Assembly (NCBI GenBank): GCA_965200925.1
Contig: OZ241738.1
Span: forward strand, 1,860,001 to 1,924,000
Origin: WTGU01 sp965200925
GTDB taxonomy: Bacteria > Pseudomonadota > Alphaproteobacteria > UBA828
Length of the DNA: 64,000 nt
Direction of reading: 5' to 3'
The notes below the pieces were generated by a model. That model was not told the origin of the DNA. It did not search any database and saw only the letters and a list, made by a program, of their open reading frames with translations. The position numbers were made by a program, and so were the translations under genes. Positions 1 to 8,426 of the stretch are shown piece after piece; the stretch's first letter is position 1, and every line of letters starts with the position of its first letter.

Positions 1-429
1 AACCTGATCGGCACGATCAATTCCTGCCGGCTGGCCGCGGCGGACATGGCCGCCCTGGCGCCGCTCGACGACGGCGAACGCGGCGTCATCGTGACGACCG
101 CCTCGGTCGCCGCCTTCGAGGGCCAGATCGGGCAGCTCGATTACGCAGCCTCCAAGGGCGGTGTCGCGGCGATGACCATCCCGCTCGCCCGCGAACTCGC
201 CCGCGACGGCATCCGCGTGAACGCCATCGCGCCCGGGCTGATGGACACGCCGATGATGGCGAGCCTGCCCGAGCCGGTGCGCCAGTCGCTGGTGGAAACG
301 ACGCTCTATCCCAAGCGCCTGGGGCACGCCGGGGAATACGCGGCGCTCGCGGCCCATATCGTCGAGAACCGCTTCATGAACGGCTCGGTGATCCGCTTCG
401 ACGGTGCCCTCAGGATGGCCCCGAAATAA
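1..429 (+). CDS. Short-chain dehydrogenase, HSD10-type 3-hydroxyacyl-CoA dehydrogenase, 3' part
   Basis: The reading frame is open from base 1, so the gene starts upstream; 142 C-terminal residues are present. The catalytic YAASK (YxxxK) motif and the serine in ASVAAFEG are visible, followed by RVNAIAPGL and the C-terminal VIRFDGALRM typical of the SDR family. The order of these blocks resembles type 2 3-hydroxyacyl-CoA dehydrogenase (17beta-HSD10), which oxidises 3-hydroxyacyl-CoA with NAD in fatty-acid or branched-chain amino-acid breakdown. The N-terminal NAD-binding glycine motif lies outside the window. Substrate is inferred from resemblance only. Confidence 0.85.
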   Translation, partial: NLIGTINSCRLAAADMAALAPLDDGERGVIVTTASVAAFEGQIGQLDYAASKGGVAAMTIPLARELARDGIRVNAIAPGLMDTPMMASLPEPVRQSLVETTLYPKRLGHAGEYAALAAHIVENRFMNGSVIRFDGALRMAPK

Positions 430-499
430 CGCGCGCAGAGCGGGCGGCGACGAACCTGGCCGTGGCGACGCCGCCTCCCCATCGAAGCCGGCGGCCGTC

Positions 500-687
500 T
501 CATCCGTCACCGCGCACGAGCCGGGATTCCTCGGCGGTGAAGGAAGTTCCCGCATCGTAGTCCGCCATCAGTCGATCGTCGAAACTCCTGGCCAGATATT
601 GCGACCACCGCCTTTCGACGCGCCCCGTGCGGACTGCAACGATTGCGTGGATCGGCGCCAGTCCGCCGCCACGACGTCACGATTCAC
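500..687 (-). pseudogene. HEPN-domain protein remnant (partner of the MNT nucleotidyltransferase)
   Basis: A GTG at 687 overlaps the stop of the upstream nucleotidyltransferase as GTGA, the coupling usual for MNT-HEPN pairs. The first frame gives DVVAADWRRSTQSLQSAR, like the start of a HEPN protein, then runs into an unrelated tail. In another frame the end reads YLARSFDDRLMADYDAG followed by TSFTAEESRLVRGDG and a stop, like a HEPN C-terminus. Only 188 nt separate start and stop, against roughly 390 nt for a full HEPN gene, and 188 is not a multiple of three. I infer an internal deletion of about 200 nt that removed the core with the RX4-6H motif, leaving a dead gene. Confidence 0.6.
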
Positions 688-1019
688 AGGACGGAGACCC
701 CGTCGCGCTCCACGGCCTGCTGAAAGGGGTAGCCGCGTCTTCTCCGGTCTTCCCACTCTCCTTGGGTGTAGGCGAGAATCGACGGCACGGCGTCGGACGC
801 CGCCGCCAACTCGTATCCGATCTCCCGCAAAGAACGCTTGATGTGGCCGGTGCCGTTCCCAACCACGAGAAGGACATCGAGGTCGCTGTCTTTCCGGGCT
901 TCACCGCGCGTCTTGGAGCCGTGTATGACCATGCGCAGGACCGCGCCGGGATGCTGTTCGTCGAGTGCCTTTCGGTACTCGTCCAGCCAGGTTCGTTCCT
1001 CAGGGTGAAGAGCCAGCAT
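684..1019 (-). CDS. MNT-type minimal nucleotidyltransferase
   Basis: A 111-residue protein with the nucleotidyltransferase signature HGSKTRGEARKDSDLDVLL (GSx(3)Gx(5)SDxD) in its first half, where the two aspartates would bind metal. Such small MNT proteins pair with HEPN toxins and in characterised pairs inactivate them by adenylylation. The ATG at 1019 is chosen because GAAGGG lies 8 nt upstream; an in-frame ATG at 1067 would add 16 basic residues without a clear ribosome site. The downstream HEPN partner is broken, so this antitoxin may be an orphan. It could also act as a generic Pol-beta-like transferase. Confidence 0.75.
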   Translation of the reverse strand: MLALHPEERTWLDEYRKALDEQHPGAVLRMVIHGSKTRGEARKDSDLDVLLVVGNGTGHIKRSLREIGYELAAASDAVPSILAYTQGEWEDRRRRGYPFQQAVERDGVSVL

Positions 1020-1133
1020 CGTTTTACCCTTCGACGGTGCACGCCCGCGCCCGCGGAACCGTTTCACGCCGGGCGCGACGAGGCCCGCGTGCCGGGATCG
1101 GATGGCGTCAGCGGCCTGTTCCGGGACAGCCTT

Positions 1134-1622
1134 TCACGGCTTCCACGGCGGGATCGGCGTCTCCCAGGAGGGCTTCCCGGCCTCGCTCAGGAGCTTCAGG
1201 ATCAGCTCGATGTGGGAGAAGAGCCATTCGCCGCCTTCCTTGCGGAAGCGGGATTCGTACCAGCCGCCGATCCAGGTGTCGGCGGCCGGCCCGCCGCCCT
1301 CCGGTGCCACCTTCGCGAGCTCCCAGAGGTAGTATTCGCCGGTGGCGCTCGCGCCGTCGGGCGCGACCTCGATGATCGGCTGGGTCATGTAGTGGAGCGC
1401 CCACGGGATGCTCGTGGTGCAGACCTCGCGCAGGCCCCGGGCGATGCCGTCGCGGGTTTCCCAGCGGCCGATGCCCTCGCAGTTCCACACCGCGTCCTCG
1501 GTGAAGCACGGCGCCATCATCGCCGGGTCGCCGTTGTGGTCTGCGGCCTTGGCGTAACGCGCGATGAGTTGCTTGATGGCCTCGATGTCCTCGAGGCGTT
1601 GAAGGCGTCGTTCGACGGTCAT
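1134..1622 (-). CDS. SnoaL-like / NTF2-fold protein
   Basis: A 162-residue protein that starts with a helical stretch (RLEDIEAIKQLIARYAKAAD) followed by alternating strands, the pattern of SnoaL_4-type NTF2-fold proteins. These are cone-shaped domains used by dehydratases, isomerases or ligand binders. Its ATG overlaps the stop of the upstream AbfD/HpaB-like gene by four bases (ATGA), so the two are translationally coupled and probably act in one pathway with the CitE-like lyase. No specific substrate can be read from the sequence. Confidence 0.7.
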   Translation of the reverse strand: MTVERRLQRLEDIEAIKQLIARYAKAADHNGDPAMMAPCFTEDAVWNCEGIGRWETRDGIARGLREVCTTSIPWALHYMTQPIIEVAPDGASATGEYYLWELAKVAPEGGGPAADTWIGGWYESRFRKEGGEWLFSHIELILKLLSEAGKPSWETPIPPWKP

Positions 1623-3184
1623 CCTGCGTCCTCCCCGTTGTCCTGTCGATTCCGCGCGGGCTGCGCCGGCGCTTCCGACGGCGCCCGGCAGCCGGTCGGG
1701 CAGCACCGCCCCGGCTGCCGGCGGTCGCCGCCGGCGGCGCCTTCCGCGAGCACGCCCCGGTCGAGCAGCCTGCCCACCAGCGCCGCCTTCTCCTCCAGCG
1801 GGTAGCTGCGGAAGATCTCCAGCCCCGCGGCCTGGGGCGAACCGCCGCCGTGCAGGCTGATGACCGAGTACCAGCCGGCGGTGCCGGATGCCGTCAGGTC
1901 CTCGATCAGGCGCGCGACCGCCGCCCGCCGCGCGTAGGGCAGGTCGGCGCGGCCGCGGAGCATCTCGGCAAGGGTGGCGGCGGTCGCCGGGTTGTGGTCC
2001 TCGTCCGGCCCCGGCAGCGCCACCACCAGCCCGCCGGAGACCTCGTGGGCGATCCGGTGCATGTCGTAGATCTGGGTGGAGAGCAGCAGCTTGCCGATGT
2101 TGGCGAACACCCGGTCCGGCTCGACGCAGCCCGAGGCGTCGGCCGCGCCGTGGACCGAGGCGGCGACGCCGCAGGCGTAGAAGCCCTCGACGATCTTGAT
2201 CAGCTCGACCATGCGCTCCCGCAGATGGCGCGTCTCGCCCACCGCGACGCCGTTCGCGTCGGCCATCAGCACGCCGGCGCCGATCAGCAGGTCGCCGAAG
2301 CCGGCGCGGGCGCCGATGCAGGAGTGCCGGTGGTGGGTCGCGTAGGCCTGCGTCAGGAACTGCGAATACCGCCACTCGCCGGCCAGGAACACGCGCTCCC
2401 ACGGCACGAACACGTCTTCGAAGACGACGACTCCGGTGGATTGCCCGTATCTGGCGCTGAACGCCGCCGCGGCCTCCCCCGGCCGCCCCGCCGGACGGGC
2501 GATGACGGTGAGCCCGTCGGCGTCCACCGGCACCGCGCAGCAGACAGCGAAGGCTGCGTCCGCCTCGGTCATGTTGCGGCAGGGCATGACGAGGAACTCG
2601 TGCATGTAGGGCGCACCGGTGACGATCGCCTTGGCGCCGCGGATGACGATGCCGCCCGGCCGGCGCCCGGCGACGTGCACATAGGAATCCCGGACCGTCT
2701 GCCGGTGGGGGCGGCGCGCGCGGTCGCCCTTGCCATCGGTCATGGCGACGCCCAGGGTGAGGTCTTCCGCCTGGACTCGGTGGAGATAGGCGAGGAAGCG
2801 CCGGTGCAGGTCGCTCCCGGTTTCGGCGTCGATCCGGTGGGTCGTCTGGTGGATGGCGTTGAGGCCGTCCTGCGTCAGATAGCGCTGGGCACAGCCCGTG
2901 TGCTGGCAGACGAGGCGCACCGCCTCGAGCTTGCGCAGCTGGTCGTCGGTCGAGCGGTTGATGTGGAGGAAGCGGTTGACCGCCGCGCCCGTGCTCTCCT
3001 CGACCGCCGCCATCGTATCCCGGTGGTCTTGCGCGCGCGCGAAGTCGTAGGTCAGCCCGACGGCGGCGACGCCCGGCGCGAAGCGCGACTCGTCGGCGAC
3101 CGATTCGACCGCCGCGCCGTCGAGCCAGACCCGCGGCGCCGCGCGCCTGAGCGACTCCCGGTAATCCTCGGCGGACATGAACAT
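1619..3184 (-). CDS. AbfD/HpaB-family flavoprotein (4-hydroxybutyryl-CoA dehydratase-like)
   Basis: A 521-residue protein. Blocks such as AMTDGKGDRARRP (147-159), GIVIRGAKAIVTGAP (178-192) and SLHGGGSPQA (443-452) match 4-hydroxybutyryl-CoA dehydratase / vinylacetyl-CoA isomerase more than classical HpaB. By alignment from memory with the Clostridium enzyme, the four [4Fe-4S] ligands are only half kept: C98 and H285 are present, but the second Cys position is Y102 and the last is A292. It may therefore work as an FADH2-dependent oxygenase or a cluster-free lyase. The C-terminal ~40 residues are an unusual Cys/Arg-rich tail. The ATG at 3184 follows AAGGGG and lies one base after the citE-like stop; ATG 3178 is an alternative. 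It is coupled to both neighbours. Confidence 0.75.
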   Translation of the reverse strand: MFMSAEDYRESLRRAAPRVWLDGAAVESVADESRFAPGVAAVGLTYDFARAQDHRDTMAAVEESTGAAVNRFLHINRSTDDQLRKLEAVRLVCQHTGCAQRYLTQDGLNAIHQTTHRIDAETGSDLHRRFLAYLHRVQAEDLTLGVAMTDGKGDRARRPHRQTVRDSYVHVAGRRPGGIVIRGAKAIVTGAPYMHEFLVMPCRNMTEADAAFAVCCAVPVDADGLTVIARPAGRPGEAAAAFSARYGQSTGVVVFEDVFVPWERVFLAGEWRYSQFLTQAYATHHRHSCIGARAGFGDLLIGAGVLMADANGVAVGETRHLRERMVELIKIVEGFYACGVAASVHGAADASGCVEPDRVFANIGKLLLSTQIYDMHRIAHEVSGGLVVALPGPDEDHNPATAATLAEMLRGRADLPYARRAAVARLIEDLTASGTAGWYSVISLHGGGSPQAAGLEIFRSYPLEEKAALVGRLLDRGVLAEGAAGGDRRQPGRCCPTGCRAPSEAPAQPARNRQDNGEDAG

Positions 3185-3185
3185 C

Positions 3186-4079
3186 CTACGCCCCTTCGGC
3201 CGCCGGCCGTTCCCGGCACCGGATGGCCTCCGTGATCCGCAACAGCCGCTCGGCCTTCTCGACAATCGGGTAATCGATGAAGTAACCGTCGACCTGGATC
3301 GACGCGGAGCCGGCCGCCTCGGCTTCCTTGAAGGCGGCGACGTGCTTCTCCGCCTGGGCGACTTCCGCCGCACTCGGCGTGAAGACTCGGTTCACCGGCG
3401 CCACCTGCTTCGGGTGGATGCAGAGCTTGCCCTGGAAGCCGGCGTTCAGAGCCGTCCGCGCCGAACGCTCCAGGTTTTCCGCGTCGGCCAGGTCGATGAA
3501 GACCGTGTCGATCGGCGGCTCCAGGCCGGCCGCGCGGGAGGCGAGGGCGAGGCGCGCGCGCGCGTGGGCGAGTTCGGCCTCGGCGGCTGTCCAGACCATC
3601 CCCATGTCGCGGGTATAGTCGCCGGCGCCGAAGGAGAGCCGCCTGACCCGCGTGCCCGCCCCGGCGATGGCGTCCACAGCGGCCATCCCGCGCCCGGTCT
3701 CGACGATCGGCAGCAGGTCGATCGCGCCGCGGGCGAGGCCCCGTTCCCGCTCGAGCTGCGCCAGCAGCCAGTCGGCGGTTTCGAGCTGGCCGGGGCTTTC
3801 GACCTTGGGCAGCATGATGCCGTCCACATCGGGCCCTGCGACGGCGTGGAAATCACCGTGGCAGTAGTCGGTATCGAGCGCGTTCACGCGGACATAGCCC
3901 AGGCAGTCCCGGGGCTCCCGGAGCGCCGCCGCGACGGCGGCCCGGGTCGCTCCCTTCTCCGCGGCCGCCACGGCGTCCTCCAGATCGAGGACCGCCGCAT
4001 CCGCCCCGGCGCCGAACACCTTGGCGACCTTGCGCGGATGGTTGCCGGGCGCGAACAGATAGGTGCGGTGCGGAAGCAT
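3186..4079 (-). CDS. HpcH/HpaI aldolase / CitE-like CoA-ester lyase
   Basis: A 297-residue protein of the citrate lyase beta-subunit family. The N-terminus reads RTYLFAPGNHPRKV, followed by DAAVLDLEDAV, the metal- and substrate-binding region. Later come GIMLPKVESP, LLPIVETGRG with the conserved glutamate, SFGAGDYTRDMG, and the C-terminal KLCIHPKQV. Members are malyl-, mesaconyl- or citramalyl-CoA lyases or thioesterases rather than true citrate lyase subunits, because no citD or citF is present. The ATG at 4079 begins the conserved MLPHRTYLF; an upstream in-frame ATG at 4115 would add a non-conserved extension. It is first in a three-gene operon. Confidence 0.8.
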   Translation of the reverse strand: MLPHRTYLFAPGNHPRKVAKVFGAGADAAVLDLEDAVAAAEKGATRAAVAAALREPRDCLGYVRVNALDTDYCHGDFHAVAGPDVDGIMLPKVESPGQLETADWLLAQLERERGLARGAIDLLPIVETGRGMAAVDAIAGAGTRVRRLSFGAGDYTRDMGMVWTAAEAELAHARARLALASRAAGLEPPIDTVFIDLADAENLERSARTALNAGFQGKLCIHPKQVAPVNRVFTPSAAEVAQAEKHVAAFKEAEAAGSASIQVDGYFIDYPIVEKAERLLRITEAIRCRERPAAEGA

Positions 4080-4156
4080 CGGGCCTCGACGGCGGTTCGG
4101 GCCAGCCAACCACACCCCGCCACCCCGATCAAGCAGGGGCGGCCCGGCGCGCCGCG

Positions 4157-4228
4157 TTTCTCCGGTGCGCGGGTCTCCCGGCCCGCTGTCGTTTTTGTGC
4201 TTCGTTCGGGCTGCTCAAACCGAACGAA
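4157..4228. repeat. Half copy of a dispersed palindromic element plus a 9-bp hairpin
   Basis: Bases 4157-4190 read CCGGTGCGCGG, seven variable bases, then GGCCCGCTGT. This matches one arm of the palindromic element found upstream of rpsM at 59293-59372 (opposite strand). It is followed by a separate perfect hairpin, TTCGTTCGG (4201-4209) paired with CCGAACGAA (4220-4228). The element lies between the 5' end of the citE-like gene and the 3' end of csb2. The hairpin lacks a clean U tract on either strand, so a terminator role for the cas operon is possible but not shown. Confidence 0.5.
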
Positions 4229-4242
4229 AGGAACCGCTAGAG

Positions 4243-6480
4243 TCACTCGCGGGCGAGGAAGCGAAGAGGCCGGACGGCATCCGGTGGGCGCCCGGCGAAT
4301 AGCCCGCCGCCCTTGTGCGCGCTGCGGCCGATGACGAGCGGCCCAGTCCGCGCTGTAGGGAAGACGAGGCGAAGGCGGCCCGCAAGCCCACCGCGTGGCC
4401 CGCGTCGCGCCGCGAGAACCTCGATGGCATCCGGCACCAGGATCGGCCAGTCGCAACGCCGGAGCTCGGCGGCGACGTCGGCCTTCAGCGCCTCTTCGTC
4501 GCCGAGGCGGCGGCGGTGGCGGGTTACGTCGTACTCGGTCACGCTTTCCCAGACCCGCGACGGGGCGAACAGCGGGTCGCCATCCTCGTCGACCAGCGCA
4601 GGCGCGAGCCTCAACAGGCCGGCTCGGCCGGCGCGCAGGATGTCCATCCCCTCCAGGGCGCGCGTCATCAGGCGGTGGTCGTCCGCGATTTCCTGCCACT
4701 TCACGCCGTGACGCTGCATGCGGTTGGGCGCAAGGTAGAGGATGCGCTGGCGCGGCAGGTCGGCGAGAACGGCGACATGGCGGTGAACGCCGCCGCCGGC
4801 CGGCGCGCCGCCTGCTGCGTGGCCGCTCACATAGGACGGGAGCTGCTCGCGTGGCGGCAGGCTGTCTTGCACCCGCGCCATCATCGCCCGGCGCGCGGCG
4901 TGCGCGACCGGCACGGGTCCGGTGCCGTCGGCAAGCCCGTCCGTTATGACGAAGGCCGACACGTCGCGCGCCGAATCGCTCGGGCGCATGAGTCCGAGGC
5001 CGAGATAGCGTCCGTCGCCCAACACGAGCGGCCCCGCGACCGGTTCGGCGAAAGCCATCTCGACATGCCAGAGCGCTTCCTTGGGGAAGCGCGTTCCGGA
5101 TGCGAACGCTTCGGCGCGCTCGCCGCGTCGGTCGAACGGTTCGCGTTGTACGCGCACTCCATCGGCCGGCGCACGAATCCCGGCGTGGCGCAACGCCTGG
5201 CGAACGGCCGCCGCGGCGCGCGCATCCTCGGCGGCCCGTTCGTGCCCGGCTTTCCTCTCGTCCATCCGGCGGGTCGGTTCGATCCGCCGCCGGCGCGCCA
5301 TCGGCAGGGCGAGCGGCGTCACGCTCCGCCAACGCTTCCCCCGCTGTTCGAAACGATCGACCATCCGGTCGTCGCCGGCACGGCGCAACTCCCTCTCAAT
5401 CACGCCGTCTCCGTCCGCCCAGGATATTTGTGCAAAAGCCCATGCGAGATCGTCTGCCTTCAGAGGGCATGATTGCGGGACGTAAACGGCGACACGGCGG
5501 ATTGCCGGCACGACGTCGGGATGACCGACAGACGGAATCGGCGTGATCCGCACCCGCATCGCCTTGTCCGCGTCGGTTGCACCACGGCCGACCAAGTAAC
5601 GCTCGATGCTGTCCGCGAGGTCTGGCACCGCGTCTCGGAGAAGAACCGCCGCCTTGTCGCGCACCGTTTCGACGAGCACCGCTGCCGCGCTCAAAGACCA
5701 CTCGCTCAAAGACCCAAGGGCGAAGGTGTCGGTGCCTTTTCGCAGGTCGAAGACGAGCCGGTGCGGACGGGCGTCGTAGGTGATCTTGGCCAGCAGCGGT
5801 TTGGGCGGTTGCACGAAAACGCGCACCGGCTTGCGATTGGTTCCGCCGACACGGAAGCGGTTTCGCATGTTCTCGAAACGCTCGGTCAGGCTTGCTCCCG
5901 TTCCGGGGCGGGGGCAAAGAAAGCTCCGCTCCGTTCCGCTGCCTCCCGAAGGTCGATGGACGATCCCGCCATGACCGGCTAGCTGTTCCTCCGCCTCGTC
6001 GGCGTCGGTCACCGCTGCTTCGGCCCAAGCCATGTCGATCCCCCGGCCAAGTTGATAGAGATTCTCCGCCATCGCGCAAAGCGTCGTCGCTCGCGCATCG
6101 GGAGCGACGACGGGCCAGCAATAGAGGATCGGCGATTTGGCATCAAACAGGACAGGCTGGATCCGCTTGCCGACGCGGACCGCGGCCACCGCCTTATCCA
6201 GATCGGGCGTCTTCCCCTTCGACAGTTCCGCGTCGAGATCGTTATTGGGCACGAAGCTGGTATAGTCTTTGCTGCGGAGACCATGCGGCGCCGCGATGAC
6301 CGGCGGCGGCAGGCGCTCCAGCCAGCCGAGTGCGTCTCGAACATCGGGCGGCACCGTCGCACCGCGGGCCGCCCCGGCCATCAGTGCTTGGAACAGTCGC
6401 GCCGGTGCGGGCGGCCAATCGCCCATTCCGTGGTAGCGGCCCTCGTGGAACCGTACCGCGATGACAAGCGCTTGCATCAT
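4243..6480 (-). CDS. csb2: Type I-G CRISPR protein Csb2 (Cas5-Cas6 fusion)
   Basis: A 745-residue RAMP-superfamily protein, last gene of the interference operon. The N-terminus (ALVIAVRFHEGRYHG, then DWPPAPARLFQAL) is characteristic of Csb2/GSU0054 proteins. Two glycine-rich RAMP loops are visible: GPLVLGDGRYLGLGLM at 483-498 and GPLVIGRSAHKGGGLF at 713-728. The C-terminal part also has SRVWESVTEYDVTRH. In I-G systems this protein combines Cas5 (5' handle and PAM side of the complex) and Cas6 (crRNA processing). The start lies 3 nt after the csb1 stop; a second ATG follows at once. Confidence 0.9.
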   Translation of the reverse strand: MMQALVIAVRFHEGRYHGMGDWPPAPARLFQALMAGAARGATVPPDVRDALGWLERLPPPVIAAPHGLRSKDYTSFVPNNDLDAELSKGKTPDLDKAVAAVRVGKRIQPVLFDAKSPILYCWPVVAPDARATTLCAMAENLYQLGRGIDMAWAEAAVTDADEAEEQLAGHGGIVHRPSGGSGTERSFLCPRPGTGASLTERFENMRNRFRVGGTNRKPVRVFVQPPKPLLAKITYDARPHRLVFDLRKGTDTFALGSLSEWSLSAAAVLVETVRDKAAVLLRDAVPDLADSIERYLVGRGATDADKAMRVRITPIPSVGHPDVVPAIRRVAVYVPQSCPLKADDLAWAFAQISWADGDGVIERELRRAGDDRMVDRFEQRGKRWRSVTPLALPMARRRRIEPTRRMDERKAGHERAAEDARAAAAVRQALRHAGIRAPADGVRVQREPFDRRGERAEAFASGTRFPKEALWHVEMAFAEPVAGPLVLGDGRYLGLGLMRPSDSARDVSAFVITDGLADGTGPVPVAHAARRAMMARVQDSLPPREQLPSYVSGHAAGGAPAGGGVHRHVAVLADLPRQRILYLAPNRMQRHGVKWQEIADDHRLMTRALEGMDILRAGRAGLLRLAPALVDEDGDPLFAPSRVWESVTEYDVTRHRRRLGDEEALKADVAAELRRCDWPILVPDAIEVLAARRGPRGGLAGRLRLVFPTARTGPLVIGRSAHKGGGLFAGRPPDAVRPLRFLARE

Positions 6481-6483
6481 GGC

Positions 6484-7545
6484 TCAAGTCTTTTTCTTCG
6501 TGTCGCTTTTCGCATCGGCCTGAGCAAGCTTCTTATCAAACTCGACCGTCCGATTCTCGCCGACACCGAATGCCTTCGCCACCTTCTGCGCGAGGTCGAG
6601 CGCAATGCTCTCGTCCAGAGAAACCGGCGCCCGCTTTCCGTCTCGGTCGACCGTCGTCCACATGGCCGAAACATCCGGATCGGGCGTGAGGAGGCAACCT
6701 TGCCGCAAGAAGCCGTCGAGAGGCGCGGTCGCCGCCACCAGCGCCAAGCCGAGAACGTAACGGCGCAGCGCAGCGCCATCCTCCCCTCGCAGTCGTCGGA
6801 GAGCGATCAGATTGACCGTTACGTCACGGCGTATCTCGCCGTGAACGACGATTCCACCATGTTCTCCCGTCGACGGAACATGGACAAAGCCGCGCTTCGC
6901 CAAGGGGCTTTTCGCGTCCCCTTCCTGCTTGTTCCTGTCGGCTTCTCCGAATACGCCAAGTTTGGCGTAATCAACCGGCGGGTTGTATTGTGCCGAGCGC
7001 GTCAATTCGTCGACGTCCCAGGCGCGGATGACGGATTGTACGACGCGCGGCAGCTTCGCCTGCGTATCGCGGGAATCCCATGCGCCGAACACCAGCGACG
7101 TCGGTGCCAATCGCGCGATCGCATCGACATCTCCGGTATCCTGAAACGCCGTGAAAGCACGGTTGGCGTCTTTCGCAAGCGCCGTCGAGCGAACCAGCGC
7201 ATCGCCCAGCCGGTGCCCTGCTTCAAGGAGGGAAACGGACTTCTCGTTGCCGTAGGTGATCGTCACCTGGGGCACCAGCACCGCTTGGGGATTCTCTTTG
7301 AACAGAGGCTCCATTCGGTTGGCCTGAGCACCTACGCTATCGATGGTAGCTACCTTGGTGCCATCGGACAACTTATCGATGTTGTAGCCAGTCTTGGCGC
7401 CGGCATGGGCTGGAGCATAGGTCGGCGGGAAGATCACCGAATCGGCGCCTTCCACGGGCAACAGTTTCTGCTGCATCGTCAGAGCGACGGGTCCCGTCGA
7501 TTCGTTAGCGCAGCGCTCGGCGAGGTCGTCGTTGAATTCGATCAT
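6484..7545 (-). CDS. csb1: Type I-G CRISPR protein Csb1 (Cas7 backbone)
   Basis: A 353-residue protein with the Csb1/GSU0053 signature: NIDKLSDGTKVATIDSVGAQ followed by ANRMEPLFK, then AGHRLGDALVRST and TSLVFGAWDSRDTQAKLPR. It is the Cas7-type subunit that polymerises along the crRNA spacer in the I-G effector complex. The C-terminal tail is lysine-rich (DAKSDTKKKT). Its ATG overlaps the end of the preceding cas8 gene by four bases, and csb2 begins 3 nt after its stop, so stoichiometric co-translation is likely. Confidence 0.92.
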   Translation of the reverse strand: MIEFNDDLAERCANESTGPVALTMQQKLLPVEGADSVIFPPTYAPAHAGAKTGYNIDKLSDGTKVATIDSVGAQANRMEPLFKENPQAVLVPQVTITYGNEKSVSLLEAGHRLGDALVRSTALAKDANRAFTAFQDTGDVDAIARLAPTSLVFGAWDSRDTQAKLPRVVQSVIRAWDVDELTRSAQYNPPVDYAKLGVFGEADRNKQEGDAKSPLAKRGFVHVPSTGEHGGIVVHGEIRRDVTVNLIALRRLRGEDGAALRRYVLGLALVAATAPLDGFLRQGCLLTPDPDVSAMWTTVDRDGKRAPVSLDESIALDLAQKVAKAFGVGENRTVEFDKKLAQADAKSDTKKKT

Positions 7546-8426
7546 GATGACAGGGTCTCCTCGATGACGTTGGTGATACAGCGGGCTTGACCTTCTTGTC
7601 CGGGCCAGTTTAGATGCATGCTGAACCGGCGGAAGGGCATGCCGGGAAGAAGGGGGTGCAACGAACCAAGAGTCGCTCGCAGAAACATCGGGTCGTACAG
7701 ATCGGTGTCGGACACGCCGGCGACGCCGTAGCTGTAGTTCAGTTTGTCACGCCGTAGCGGCCGAGCATGCGTGACTCCAATTGCCGCCATCAGTTCGACG
7801 ATCGGATAACCTTGCATCGTCACGCCGTCGTGTGCGTTGGGGGAGAATCCAGAGTCGATCGGCACGTAATCACGCCGCCAGTCAAAACGCAAACTACTCC
7901 CTTGTTCCGCCGCTAGCGAAAACGGGTCGCTGACATGATCCGCCGTGCGGCCACGCACAAGATTAAGCGCATCGCGCACCAGCCCGACGCCCGGATAACC
8001 GCCTGAACCAGCCCAGAATTTTACATTATCCCGCCGCGTCCTCTGCGTCTCCTCGCCCCAATAGTCGATCACGATCGATTTCCCGACGGGGTCCTGAAGT
8101 CGCGCCGGAAGGGTGGCCGGGCTCCGCGGATCACCGAACGGGAACGCTCGTGATCGGGCCGACACGGTGTCAATGTCCCATTTCTCGGTGTGGTTGTCGG
8201 AACCGGGCGGTGCCAACGACACGACCTCGGCTTCTTCGAGAAAACGCAGCACGCGCTCGACCGGGTTCGCGTCACCGGTCGATTCGAGACGGAACCACAC
8301 ATCGTGGCGCCAGTCGAAGCCGCCCCACACCTCGCCGAGCAGGGCGTCGGCGGCTTCGACGAAGCCGAGGCAAGCGAACACTTGGCCCGGATTAGCGAGA
8401 TCGACTGGAATCGAGGCTTTGCCCAT
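7542..8426 (-). CDS. Type I-G Cas8-like subunit (Cas8u2/Csb3 class)
   Basis: A 294-residue protein between cas3 and csb1, the place held by the GSU0052-type Cas8u2 subunit in Geobacter-type I-U/I-G loci. It begins MGKASIPVDLANPGQVFACL with GFVEAADALLG and contains GGYPGVGLVRDALNL and a C-terminal LNWPGQEGQARC. In related complexes this subunit recognises the PAM and recruits Cas3. The start codon directly abuts the cas3 stop (TAGATG) and the end overlaps csb1 by 4 nt. No Csx17-like large subunit is present, so this is the only Cas8 candidate. The call rests mainly on position and family resemblance. Confidence 0.8.
   Translation of the reverse strand: MGKASIPVDLANPGQVFACLGFVEAADALLGEVWGGFDWRHDVWFRLESTGDANPVERVLRFLEEAEVVSLAPPGSDNHTEKWDIDTVSARSRAFPFGDPRSPATLPARLQDPVGKSIVIDYWGEETQRTRRDNVKFWAGSGGYPGVGLVRDALNLVRGRTADHVSDPFSLAAEQGSSLRFDWRRDYVPIDSGFSPNAHDGVTMQGYPIVELMAAIGVTHARPLRRDKLNYSYGVAGVSDTDLYDPMFLRATLGSLHPLLPGMPFRRFSMHLNWPGQEGQARCITNVIEETLSS

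Noticed and set aside
4201..4228. Terminator after csb2
   Set aside because: The 9-bp hairpin is perfect but no U tract follows on the transcribed strand, so I list it only as part of a repeat.
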